The notes under the pieces: model-generated
Seen by the model: only the letters and a program-made list of their open reading frames with translations
Database searches by the model: none
Told to the model about the DNA's origin: nothing
Assembly (NCBI GenBank): GCA_025963955.1
Contig: JAOPZU010000181.1
Location: 1-5,745 of the forward strand
Origin: Solirubrobacterales bacterium
Lineage (GTDB): Bacteria; Actinomycetota; Thermoleophilia; Solirubrobacterales; Solirubrobacteraceae
DNA: 5,745 nt
Direction of reading: 5' to 3'
In this document: in pieces, positions 1-4,813 of the stretch
How the letters are laid out: each line of letters opens with the position of its first letter
How positions within the stretch are numbered: position 1 is the first letter of the stretch
Translations under genes and position numbers: made by a program

Positions 1-7
1 GTCCTGC

Positions 8-135
8 TCAGCCTTGCTCGCGGAACCACGGGATCGCCCGCGCGAACGTCGCGGTGACGGTCGCGGCGTTCTCGGCCCACCGCAGGGCGCCAACAGGCTC
101 ACCTCACCCCAGCCCGTCCTCTTGCGGTCCTGCAT
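8..135 (-). pseudogene. Possible small frameshifted ORF (about 40 codons if repaired)
   Basis: On the minus strand, a frame ending in TGA at 10-8 has codons with almost exclusively G/C third positions and a natural protein-like tail (TFARAIPWFREQG). It has no start codon of its own, because an in-frame TGA lies just upstream. A neighbouring frame starts with ATG at 135-133 (MQDRKRTGWGE), preceded by an AAAGG about 10 nt upstream. The two frames are separated by a perfect 5-bp tandem duplication (CTCAC CTCAC on the plus strand, 98-107). Removing one copy joins them into a continuous 40-residue protein. This suggests a recent frameshift in a small gene, or a sequencing or assembly error. I do not recognise the peptide. 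The ATG-proximal part may be coincidental, so the call is tentative. Confidence 0.3.
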
Positions 136-199
136 GTCCGGTTCGCCTTTTGAAGACTGAGGTGGGTCGCACCTCTCAGCCTCCGGGCAGGCCGGACAT
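134..199. repeat. Concentric inverted repeats
   Basis: ATGTCCGG at 134-141 is the exact reverse complement of CCGGACAT at 192-199. Inside, AGGTG (160-164) pairs with CACCT (170-174) around a 5-nt loop, extended by CTG/CAG (157-159/177-179) across a 2-nt bulge. Outer and inner pairs share almost the same centre (166.5 and 167). The arms contain TGTCCGG/CCGGACA, the same words that abut to form TGTCCGGACA in the P450-crotonase intergenic region. The structure could be a spaced regulator site, a cruciform or chance. Confidence 0.35.
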
Positions 200-204
200 C
201 TCTA

Positions 205-233
205 TCTCTAGATCAACCGATTAGAGAACCGAT
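205..233. repeat. AT-rich patch with short repeats
   Basis: This is a locally AT-rich stretch in otherwise GC-rich DNA. TCTCTA (205-210) is inverted as TAGAGA (222-227) with an 11-nt loop, and AACCGAT occurs twice (215-221 and 227-233), 12 nt apart. It could be a promoter region for minus-strand transcription of the small reading frame at 8-135, but no convincing -35/-10 pair was found. Confidence 0.25.
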
Positions 234-262
234 GTTCGGCAGGTCCGTGAGCAGGACAACTG

Positions 263-297
263 CGCGGGGGAGCAGGCCGCGCCGGCCCGCCCCCGCG
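263..297 (-). terminator. Hairpin terminator of the membrane-protein gene
   Basis: CGCGGGGG (263-270) is perfectly complementary to CCCCCGCG (290-297). Within its loop, GGCCG (275-279) pairs with CGGCC (283-287), so the whole forms a long, almost continuous GC stem. It begins 16 nt after the stop codon of the minus-strand membrane gene. There is no U-tract, but stems without U-tracts are common at actinobacterial gene ends. Confidence 0.55.
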
Positions 298-313
298 ACG
301 AGGACGGCCGGTG

Positions 314-1240
314 CTACTTCGCCGAGGTGGCGACGACCGCCGGCTTGTCCTTCTGGCCGGCGTAGAACTTCTCGCGCTGGTCGGGCAGCATGAAGCGCGC
401 CTTCGCCAGGCCCCAGAACGTCAGGCTCGTCTCCTTGTCCTTCACGCAGACGAGCTCGGCGACGAGGTAGAGCATGCCGACCGCGCCGAGGATGCAGCCG
501 CCGCCGCCGAGGATCCACTGCAGCTCGACGGACATGTTCGCGTTGATGGCGAGGAACACCGGCCAGGCGGTGAAGCTGTAGCCGATCATCATGCCGACGG
601 GCGGGACGGGGATGATCAGCAGCTGCTTCCAGCCCTGGTCCTTGATCTTGGGGTAGATGTAGTGGCACATGACGCCACCGGCCATGAACCCGGCCGAGTT
701 GACGATCGACCAGTAGAACGGGAACTTGTTGCCGAAGTCGAAGGGCTGCGGACCGCCGTTGCCGTAGTACTCGTAGATCCCCATGAGCAGACCGGGGGTC
801 TCCATGATGGCGTCCGTGAGGCCGCAGGCGATGAACAGCAGGAACAGCTCACGACGAGCGAGCCCCATGTTCAGCAGGGTGTAGATGAAGTACACCTCCA
901 GGCCGAAGAAGAGCATGTAACACGGCGGGATGAGGACGGGGACGTCGAGGCCGAAGTTGTGGAACGCGTCTGGCAGCGCGGTGGCCCAGCGCAGGTGGCC
1001 GAGGTGATCCCACATCGGCTCCTGGATCGAGCACATCAGACCACCGGCGAGGCAGAGCGCGGGCATGCGGTTGCCCTTGCGGAACTGGATGATCGCCCAA
1101 GGCAGCGCGACGACGACGACGAGCGCGCCGGCCCACGCCAGGAAGAACCACATCTCGAAGTTCGACGGGTGCAGGTTCGGGGCGTTCGGGAGCAGCGTCC
1201 CGTACCCCGGTTGCGGATGGGTTCCGTATGCCTCGTTCAT
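314..1240 (-). CDS. Polytopic membrane protein of unknown function
   Basis: This encodes 308 residues. The ATG at 1240-1238 was chosen because an AGGAGAGG lies 8 nt upstream; a GTG at 1270 would place that ribosome site inside the coding region. There is no signal peptide. Hydrophobic stretches at roughly residues 29-51, 60-72, 101-124, 130-146, 175-195, 206-229 and 240-264 suggest about six or seven membrane spans, with a polar Lys-rich C-terminus (266-308). Charged and polar residues sit in or near the spans: QEPMWDHLGH (73-82), E115, D143, E147, H193. A segment YYGNGGPQPF...FPFYWSIVNSAG (158-184) is rich in aromatic and Gly/Pro residues. These are features of a membrane enzyme or carrier. 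The length and the P-[FLW]-[YW]-W-x-x-V-N pattern vaguely recall AveC-like actinobacterial proteins, but I cannot assert membership. It shares an operator-like promoter sequence with the P450, so a role in the same pathway is inferred. Confidence 0.88.
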   Translation of the reverse strand: MNEAYGTHPQPGYGTLLPNAPNLHPSNFEMWFFLAWAGALVVVVALPWAIIQFRKGNRMPALCLAGGLMCSIQEPMWDHLGHLRWATALPDAFHNFGLDVPVLIPPCYMLFFGLEVYFIYTLLNMGLARRELFLLFIACGLTDAIMETPGLLMGIYEYYGNGGPQPFDFGNKFPFYWSIVNSAGFMAGGVMCHYIYPKIKDQGWKQLLIIPVPPVGMMIGYSFTAWPVFLAINANMSVELQWILGGGGCILGAVGMLYLVAELVCVKDKETSLTFWGLAKARFMLPDQREKFYAGQKDKPAVVATSAK

Positions 1241-1248
1241 CGTCCTGA

Positions 1249-1256
1249 CCTCTCCT
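1249..1256 (-). promoter_or_regulatory. Ribosome binding site deciding the membrane-protein start
   Basis: Read on the minus strand, AGGAGAGG ends 8 nt before the ATG at 1240. It is the clearest Shine-Dalgarno sequence in the window and rules against the upstream GTG at 1270. Confidence 0.75.
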
Positions 1257-1298
1257 CTGGTTCGACCCACGCTGGGACAAGACGCCCCAGACAGGGCA

Positions 1299-1327
1299 AC
1301 CGTACAGAGTGTCTAGTCGTGGCGCAA
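1299..1327 (-). promoter_or_regulatory. Promoter of the membrane-protein gene
   Basis: On the minus strand, TTGCGC (1327-1322) and TACGGT (1304-1299) are separated by 17 nt, a good sigma-70-type arrangement. Transcription would start near 1292 and give a leader of about 50 nt carrying the AGGAGAGG site. The -10 box overlaps the operator-like word at 1302-1314. A small palindrome GCGCA-AG-TGCGC (1322-1333) overlaps the -35. Confidence 0.5.
1302..1314. promoter_or_regulatory. Operator-like site 1 (GTACA-N3-TGTCT)
   Basis: GTACA-GAG-TGTCT has the same ACA-N3-TGT core as two sites at 3949-3961 and 3993-4005. With its left flank it shares ACCGTACA-N3-TGTC with 3946-3960. It overlaps the -10 box of the membrane-protein promoter and lies 115 bp upstream of the first TetR start, so one bound protein could affect both divergent genes. 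A more degenerate relative, ATACA-CCG-TGACT (1382-1394), touches the TetR promoter -35. Confidence 0.5.
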
Positions 1328-1393
1328 GTGCGCGAGCCGACGGGTCGCGGTCGGAGCCCGCGGTGGGGTGGGCCGGACGCCATACACCGTGAC

Positions 1394-1421
1394 TGGACAC
1401 CCGGCGGGCAGTCGCTAGGCT
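1394..1421 (+). promoter_or_regulatory. Probable leaderless promoter of the TetR pair
   Basis: TGGACA (1394-1399), a 16-nt spacer and TAGGCT (1416-1421) lie just ahead of the GTG at 1429. Only 7 nt separate the -10 box from the start codon, so transcription should begin at or next to the GTG. That agrees with the absence of any Shine-Dalgarno sequence. The same geometry recurs upstream of 4040. Confidence 0.5.
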
Positions 1422-1428
1422 TCGCGTC

Positions 1429-2082
1429 GTGAGTCCCGCTCTTCCCGCCCGCCAGCGCCCCCGCGCGCACACGGGTGAGCAGGCCGCCGAGCTGGCGATC
1501 TTCGCGGCGACGGAGCGGCTGCTGGAGGACTCGCCGCTGCACGAGCTCTCGGTCGCGAAGATCATCACCGAGGCCGGGCTCTCGCGGGCGAGCTTCTACC
1601 ACTACTTCAGCTCGAAGTTCGAAGTCGTCGCGGCGCTCATGGCCCGCATCTGGGACGACATCTTCAGCGAGACCCACACGCGGCTGGAGGCCGACTGGGA
1701 CGACCCCGGCGCCGCGCTGCGGACCAGCCTCGCCACCGGCATGGAGCGCTGGACCGAGCACCGCAGCGTCATCCACGCGGTGCTGGAGAACCAGCACGCG
1801 GTCCCGGCGCTCGCGGAGGCCTGGGCCGCCCTCTCCGGGCGGTTCGTCGCGGTCATCGCCGACCAGATCGTGCGCGAGCGCGCGACCGGGCGGGCCGTCG
1901 GCGACGTGCCGCCGGAGACCATCGCCACGATGCTCGTCTGCGGTGCCGAGCGGGTCTTCTACGTCGGGTCGACGGGCAGCGACGAGCGCCTGGTGAAGAG
2001 CGGTCAGCGGCTGGACGTCGTCGTCACCCTCGCGCTCGCCGCGATCTACGGCACCCCGGTCGGGCCGGCCGTGACGCCATGA
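1429..2082 (+). CDS. TetR-family transcriptional regulator 1
   Basis: This encodes 217 residues with a GTG start. The N-terminal DNA-binding domain spans roughly residues 20-66: helix 1 around ELAIFAATERLLE (21-33), then the helix-turn-helix LSVAKIITEAGLSRASFYHYFSSK (40-63) with the family's hallmark FYHYF. Residues about 70-217 are a helical, variable ligand-binding and dimerisation domain, whose ligand cannot be read. The start fits a leaderless mRNA, as no ribosome site precedes it. The stop codon overlaps the ATG of the next regulator (ATGA, 2079-2082), so the two are translationally coupled. The gene diverges from the membrane-protein gene, the usual place for a local TetR repressor. Likely targets are the ACA-N3-TGT sites in both intergenic regions. 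Family assignment is firm; target and ligand are inference. Confidence 0.93.
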   Translation: MSPALPARQRPRAHTGEQAAELAIFAATERLLEDSPLHELSVAKIITEAGLSRASFYHYFSSKFEVVAALMARIWDDIFSETHTRLEADWDDPGAALRTSLATGMERWTEHRSVIHAVLENQHAVPALAEAWAALSGRFVAVIADQIVRERATGRAVGDVPPETIATMLVCGAERVFYVGSTGSDERLVKSGQRLDVVVTLALAAIYGTPVGPAVTP

Positions 2083-2693
2083 CGGGGGCCGCCGCCACCG
2101 TCGAGAACGAGGAGGGCCGCGTCCGGTCCTCGATCCTCCAGGCCACCGTCGCGCTGCTGCAGGAGCGGACGCTGGACGAGCTCAGCGTCGCGCAGATCCT
2201 CGACGAGGCCGGGGTCGCACGCGCGACCTTCTACCACTACTTCGCCAGCAAGGACGACGCCTTCGTCGCACTGCTGAGCGACTACCTCGAGCACTACGTC
2301 GCGGAGTTCGAGGCGATCATCGGCGACGTCGCCCGGCGGCGGGTCCCGTCGAGCCTGCAGGCGGAAATCTCGAGCTGGCTCGACATCCCGCCGCCCAGGC
2401 AGGTCGTCATCCGAAGCGCCATCGAGGAGTGGCCCCGCCGGCCCGAGGTGCGCGAGGTCTACCTCGTCGGCCAGCGCCGCCTCGCGGCCGCCCTGGCGAA
2501 GGCCATCACCGCCGATCGCCGCGCCGGCGTCGCGGTGCCGTCCATCCCGGCGGCGCAGCTGGCCACCGGGTGGGTCTGGATGATGGAGCGCGCCTGGTAC
2601 GAGGCCGTCGGGGGTGCCACCCACATGGGAGACATGCCGGCGGTCCGGGATGCGGTGGCCGCGACGCTCGTCGCGGCCGTCTACGGCAGCTGA
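2079..2693 (+). CDS. TetR-family transcriptional regulator 2
   Basis: This encodes 204 residues. The ATG at 2079 overlaps the previous stop by 4 bp (ATGA), and no Shine-Dalgarno sequence is visible, so translation probably depends on reinitiation by ribosomes finishing regulator 1. The DNA-binding domain covers residues about 13-60, with the helix-turn-helix LSVAQILDEAGVARATFYHYFASK (35-58). Its recognition helix is close to that of regulator 1 (ARATFYHYFASK against SRASFYHYFSSK). Both proteins end in a similar helix (AAVYGS against AAIYGT). They therefore look like diverged paralogues from a tandem duplication that may recognise related sites or form heterodimers. The C-terminal domain differs, with a Pro-rich turn (LDIPPPRQ, 101-108) and a Trp/Met-rich stretch (WVWMMERAWYEAV, 165-177) that may line a hydrophobic ligand pocket. 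The ligand is unknown. Confidence 0.93.
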   Translation: MTGAAATVENEEGRVRSSILQATVALLQERTLDELSVAQILDEAGVARATFYHYFASKDDAFVALLSDYLEHYVAEFEAIIGDVARRRVPSSLQAEISSWLDIPPPRQVVIRSAIEEWPRRPEVREVYLVGQRRLAAALAKAITADRRAGVAVPSIPAAQLATGWVWMMERAWYEAVGGATHMGDMPAVRDAVAATLVAAVYGS

Positions 2694-2695
2694 CG

Positions 2696-2722
2696 CCCCG
2701 GGCTACGACCGCGGGCCCGGGG
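2696..2722. terminator. Convergent-junction hairpin A
   Basis: CCCCGGGC (2696-2703) and GCCCGGGG (2715-2722) form a perfect 8-bp inverted repeat with an 11-nt loop. It starts just after the stop of TetR 2 and runs into the last codons of the oppositely oriented P450. A bidirectional terminator is likely, although no T-tract flanks it. Confidence 0.5.
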
Positions 2723-3938
2723 TGAAGCTGATCGGCAGCTTCACGAGGCCGTTGGCCCAGGAGGACTGCAGGCGCTCGACGTCCCCCGCCTGCTGCAGGT
2801 CGGGCATCCGCCGGGTGATCTCCTCCAGGGCGATGCGCAGCTCGGCGCGGGCCAGGCCGGCCCCGAGGCAGAAGTGGCGCCCGCCGCCGCCGAAGGCCTT
2901 ATGGTCCGGCTTCGGGCGCCGGATGTCGAAGCGCGTCGGGTCCTCGACGACCTCCTCGTCGAAGGAGGCGCTGGCGTACCACATGATCACGCGATCGCCC
3001 TCGGCGATCTTCTGCCCGCCGAGCTCCGTGTCCCTCGTCGCCGTCCGGTTGAACCAGCGGACGACGCTCGTGTACCGCAGGATCTCCTCGACGGCGTTCG
3101 GGATGAGGGACGGGTCGTCGACCAGGGCCTGCAGCTGGTCCGGGTGTTGGAGCAACGCGTGCATGCCGTTCGCGAGCGTGTTGCGCGTGGTGTCGTTGCC
3201 CGCGAAGGCGAGCAGCCCGAAGAAGACGAGGATCTCGGGGTCGCTGAGCCCCTCGCCGTCGACCTCCGCCTCGCGGAGCTTCATGACGAGCGAGTCCGTG
3301 CCGCCCTCGGCGATCTGCCGCTCGATCTGCGCGTGGATGTAGCCGGCCATCTGCACGAAGACGTCGGACGCCGCGTTCGGCTCGGGGGCGCGCTGCGCCG
3401 CCTCGATCTTCTCCGTCCACTCGTAGAACTGCGCGACGTCGACCTCGGGGACGCCCATCAGCTGGGTGATCATCCCGAGCGGGATCGGGACCGCGATGTC
3501 GTGCGCGAAGTCGCAGGTGCCCTGCTCGATGACCGCGTCCAGCGTCTTGGTCACGCGGGCGCGGATCGTGTCCTCGAGCTGCGAGACCGTGTGCGGGGTG
3601 AAGGCCTTCTGCAGGATGAGGCGGTACTTCGTGTGCTGCGGCGGATCCATGTACAGCAGCAGGTTGCGGGCGAGGTCCAGGGGCAGCACCTGGTCCGGGT
3701 GCAGGAAGATCCCGCCGTTGTAGGAGGAGAAGGTCTCGGTGTCGCGGCTGATCGCGGAGATGTCGGCGTGCCGGGTGACCGACCAGCACCCGGTCCCGTC
3801 GGGCAGCGGGTTCCAGCGGACCGGCGCCTCGGCGCGCATGCGCGCGAAGAGCTCGTGCGGCGTGCCGTCCTCGAACCACTTGACGTCGATGATGTCGATC
3901 TCGGCGAGCTCGACGGCGTCGGCGGCGATAGTCGTCAT
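2703..3938 (-). CDS. Cytochrome P450 monooxygenase
   Basis: This encodes 411 residues and is a soluble bacterial-type P450 with no membrane anchor. It would use O2 and two electrons from a ferredoxin system, none of which is encoded here. Landmarks are the C-helix DPPQHTKYR (98-106), the I-helix oxygen-activation motif AGNDT followed by T251 (246-251), the K-helix ExxR at E285-R288, and the heme loop FGGGGRHFCLG (349-359) with Cys357 as the likely heme ligand. The stretch from TATRDTELGGQ to the end resembles actinobacterial CYP families acting on sterol or terpenoid side chains and lipids (CYP124/125/142-like). The substrate is not determined. ATG at 3938 is preferred over GTG at 3998, because the latter adds an atypical 20-residue tail crossing an operator-like site, and a -10-like TACGGT lies 7 nt before the ATG. 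The gene diverges from two crotonase genes, suggesting oxidation followed by CoA-thioester chemistry. Confidence 0.95.
   Translation of the reverse strand: MTTIAADAVELAEIDIIDVKWFEDGTPHELFARMRAEAPVRWNPLPDGTGCWSVTRHADISAISRDTETFSSYNGGIFLHPDQVLPLDLARNLLLYMDPPQHTKYRLILQKAFTPHTVSQLEDTIRARVTKTLDAVIEQGTCDFAHDIAVPIPLGMITQLMGVPEVDVAQFYEWTEKIEAAQRAPEPNAASDVFVQMAGYIHAQIERQIAEGGTDSLVMKLREAEVDGEGLSDPEILVFFGLLAFAGNDTTRNTLANGMHALLQHPDQLQALVDDPSLIPNAVEEILRYTSVVRWFNRTATRDTELGGQKIAEGDRVIMWYASASFDEEVVEDPTRFDIRRPKPDHKAFGGGGRHFCLGAGLARAELRIALEEITRRMPDLQQAGDVERLQSSWANGLVKLPISFTPGPRS
2722..2744. terminator. Convergent-junction hairpin B
   Basis: GTGAAGCTG (2722-2730) and CAGCTTCAC (2736-2744) form a perfect 9-bp inverted repeat with a 5-nt loop, abutting hairpin A. 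It lies wholly within the P450 coding region, encoding LPISF and its flanks. For transcripts from the TetR side it is a second terminator. For the P450 mRNA it is a 3'-end hairpin. It could also be chance codon choice, but the length and position argue for function. Confidence 0.45.
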
Positions 3939-3945
3939 GAGCGGG

Positions 3946-3974
3946 ACCGTACACGTTGTCCGACCACCTTGCAC
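3946..3974 (-). promoter_or_regulatory. Probable leaderless P450 promoter
   Basis: On the minus strand, TACGGT (3951-3946) ends 7 nt before the ATG at 3938, the spacing of a leaderless transcript, and no ribosome site precedes the ATG. The best -35 is a weak GTGCAA (3974-3969) with a 17-nt spacer, so the promoter may need activation or be intrinsically weak. The -10 is embedded in the same GACA-N3-TGTACGGT string as the -10 of the membrane-protein gene. Confidence 0.4.
3949..3961. promoter_or_regulatory. Operator-like site 2 (GTACA-N3-TGTCC)
   Basis: GTACA-CGT-TGTCC has the same core and flank (ACCGTACA-N3-TGTC, 3946-3960) as site 1. It overlaps the P450 -10 box, the position expected for repression. 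Its centre (3955) is 44 bp from that of site 3 (3999), about four helical turns. Confidence 0.5.
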
Positions 3975-3992
3975 GGCTTCCCGTACATTGCG

Positions 3993-4010
3993 GGACACCG
4001 TGTCCGGACA
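3993..4010. promoter_or_regulatory. Operator-like site 3, overlapping palindromes
   Basis: GGACA-CCG-TGTCC (3993-4005) is a perfect inverted repeat. Its right arm is also the left arm of a second perfect palindrome, TGTCCGGACA (4001-4010). The composite is therefore three GGACA/TGTCC half-sites in alternating orientation. It covers the -35 of the crotonase promoter. Another half-site, GTACA, lies at 3983-3987. Confidence 0.55.
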
Positions 4011-4032
4011 AAACGACCGACTGGGGTAGGAT
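4005..4032 (+). promoter_or_regulatory. Probable leaderless promoter of the crotonase operon
   Basis: CGGACA (4005-4010), a 16-nt spacer and TAGGAT (4027-4032) stand 7 nt before the ATG at 4040. This is the same spacing as for the TetR pair. The -35 lies inside operator-like site 3. An AGGA within the -10 region (4028-4031) could instead act as a ribosome site if transcription starts further upstream. Confidence 0.5.
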
Positions 4033-4039
4033 CGCTCCC

Positions 4040-4804
4040 ATGGAGCCGCCCCCGGTCCTCACCTCCGTCCGCGGCGACGTCGGCACGCTGACCCTGAACC
4101 GGCCCGACGCGATGAACGCGTTCTCGGTCGAGCTGGCGACGGCGCTGGAAGCCGGCCTCGCCGAGCTGGCCACCCGGGCGCGCGTCATCCTGATCCGCGG
4201 CGCCGGCGGGCACTTCTGCGTCGGCGGCGACTTCCACGAGGTCCAGCGCCTGCGCGCGGAGGGTTCAGAGGCACTGGCCGGCCTGTTCGCTGCCTTCGGA
4301 CGGGCGACCGCGCTCATCGCGCGGCTGCCTGTCCCGGTGATCAGCGTTGTGCAGGGCTTCGCGATGGCGGGCGGGTTCGAGCTCATGCAGGCCAGCGACA
4401 TCGTGCTCGTCGCCGACGAGGCGAAGATCGCCGACAACCACGCCAACCACGCGATGATCCCGGGGGGCGGCGGCTCGCAGCGCCTGCCGCGCCTGGTCGG
4501 CCGTCAGCGTGCCCTGGCCCACCTCCTCACGGGCGAGCGCCTGCGCGGCCCGGAGGCGGTCGCCTGGGGCCTGGCCTACCGCTCGCTCCCGGCGCCCGAG
4601 CTCGACGCGGCGGCCGAGGCGCTCGCGGAGCGGCTTGCCGCGAAGGACCCGCTGTCGCTCGCGCGGATCAAGCAGCTCGTCGACGAGGGGCTGGCCGGCT
4701 CGCTCGCCGACGGCCTCGCGCACGAGCGCGCGCTCGTCGTCACCCACATCGACGGCGAGGCCGGCGGCGCCGGCGTCGCCGCCTTCACGTCCAAAGGAAG
4801 CTGA
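4040..4804 (+). CDS. Crotonase-fold protein 1 (enoyl-CoA hydratase-like)
   Basis: This encodes 254 residues, normal length for a cytoplasmic enoyl-CoA hydratase/isomerase. Family signatures are NRPDAMNAF (20-28), the first oxyanion loop HFCVGGDF (58-65), the second oxyanion segment GFAMAGGFEL (106-115), and IPGGGGSQRLPRLVG (140-154). Glu114 occupies the position of the first catalytic glutamate of classical hydratases (Glu144 of rat mitochondrial enzyme). The second glutamate position falls in ADNHANHAM (131-139), where I align His134, so classical two-Glu hydration is doubtful. It may be a variant hydratase, isomerase, hydrolase or C-C lyase acting on a CoA thioester. The ATG at 4040 matches the family N-terminus and the leaderless promoter; an upstream in-frame extension to 3956 would cross the promoter. 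It is followed 9 nt later by a second crotonase, so the two form an operon. Confidence 0.92.
   Translation: MEPPPVLTSVRGDVGTLTLNRPDAMNAFSVELATALEAGLAELATRARVILIRGAGGHFCVGGDFHEVQRLRAEGSEALAGLFAAFGRATALIARLPVPVISVVQGFAMAGGFELMQASDIVLVADEAKIADNHANHAMIPGGGGSQRLPRLVGRQRALAHLLTGERLRGPEAVAWGLAYRSLPAPELDAAAEALAERLAAKDPLSLARIKQLVDEGLAGSLADGLAHERALVVTHIDGEAGGAGVAAFTSKGS
4794..4800 (+). promoter_or_regulatory. Ribosome binding site of crotonase 2
   Basis: AAGGAAG at the very end of crotonase 1 lies 13 nt before the ATG at 4814. The spacing is slightly long, but it is the only candidate and supports internal translation initiation within one mRNA. Confidence 0.45.
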
Positions 4805-4813
4805 CCCAAGACC

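Noticed and set aside
157..179. Hairpin as terminator of the membrane-protein gene
   Set aside because: It has a bulged, short stem and only weak T content after it; the hairpin at 263-297 is much stronger and closer to the stop codon.
311..1432. Plus-strand frame of about 373 codons opposite the membrane-protein gene
   Set aside because: Its product is His/Arg/Glu-rich and low-complexity, while the opposite strand gives a coherent membrane protein with a good ribosome site.
3939..3998. Upstream GTG start for the P450 adding 20 residues
   Set aside because: The extension would cross operator-like sites and the -10 box; the ATG at 3938 fits family length and the leaderless promoter spacing.
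2874..4091. Long plus-strand frame (about 405 codons) opposite the P450
   Set aside because: It is antisense to a well-supported P450, with an Arg/Val/Leu/Asp-rich composition and no family motifs.
2899..4446. Long open minus-strand frame (about 515 codons) across the P450 and crotonase 1
   Set aside because: It reads the P450 in a shifted frame, giving an Arg/Ala/Pro-rich product without domains, and spans the divergent promoter region. It is a high-GC shadow frame.
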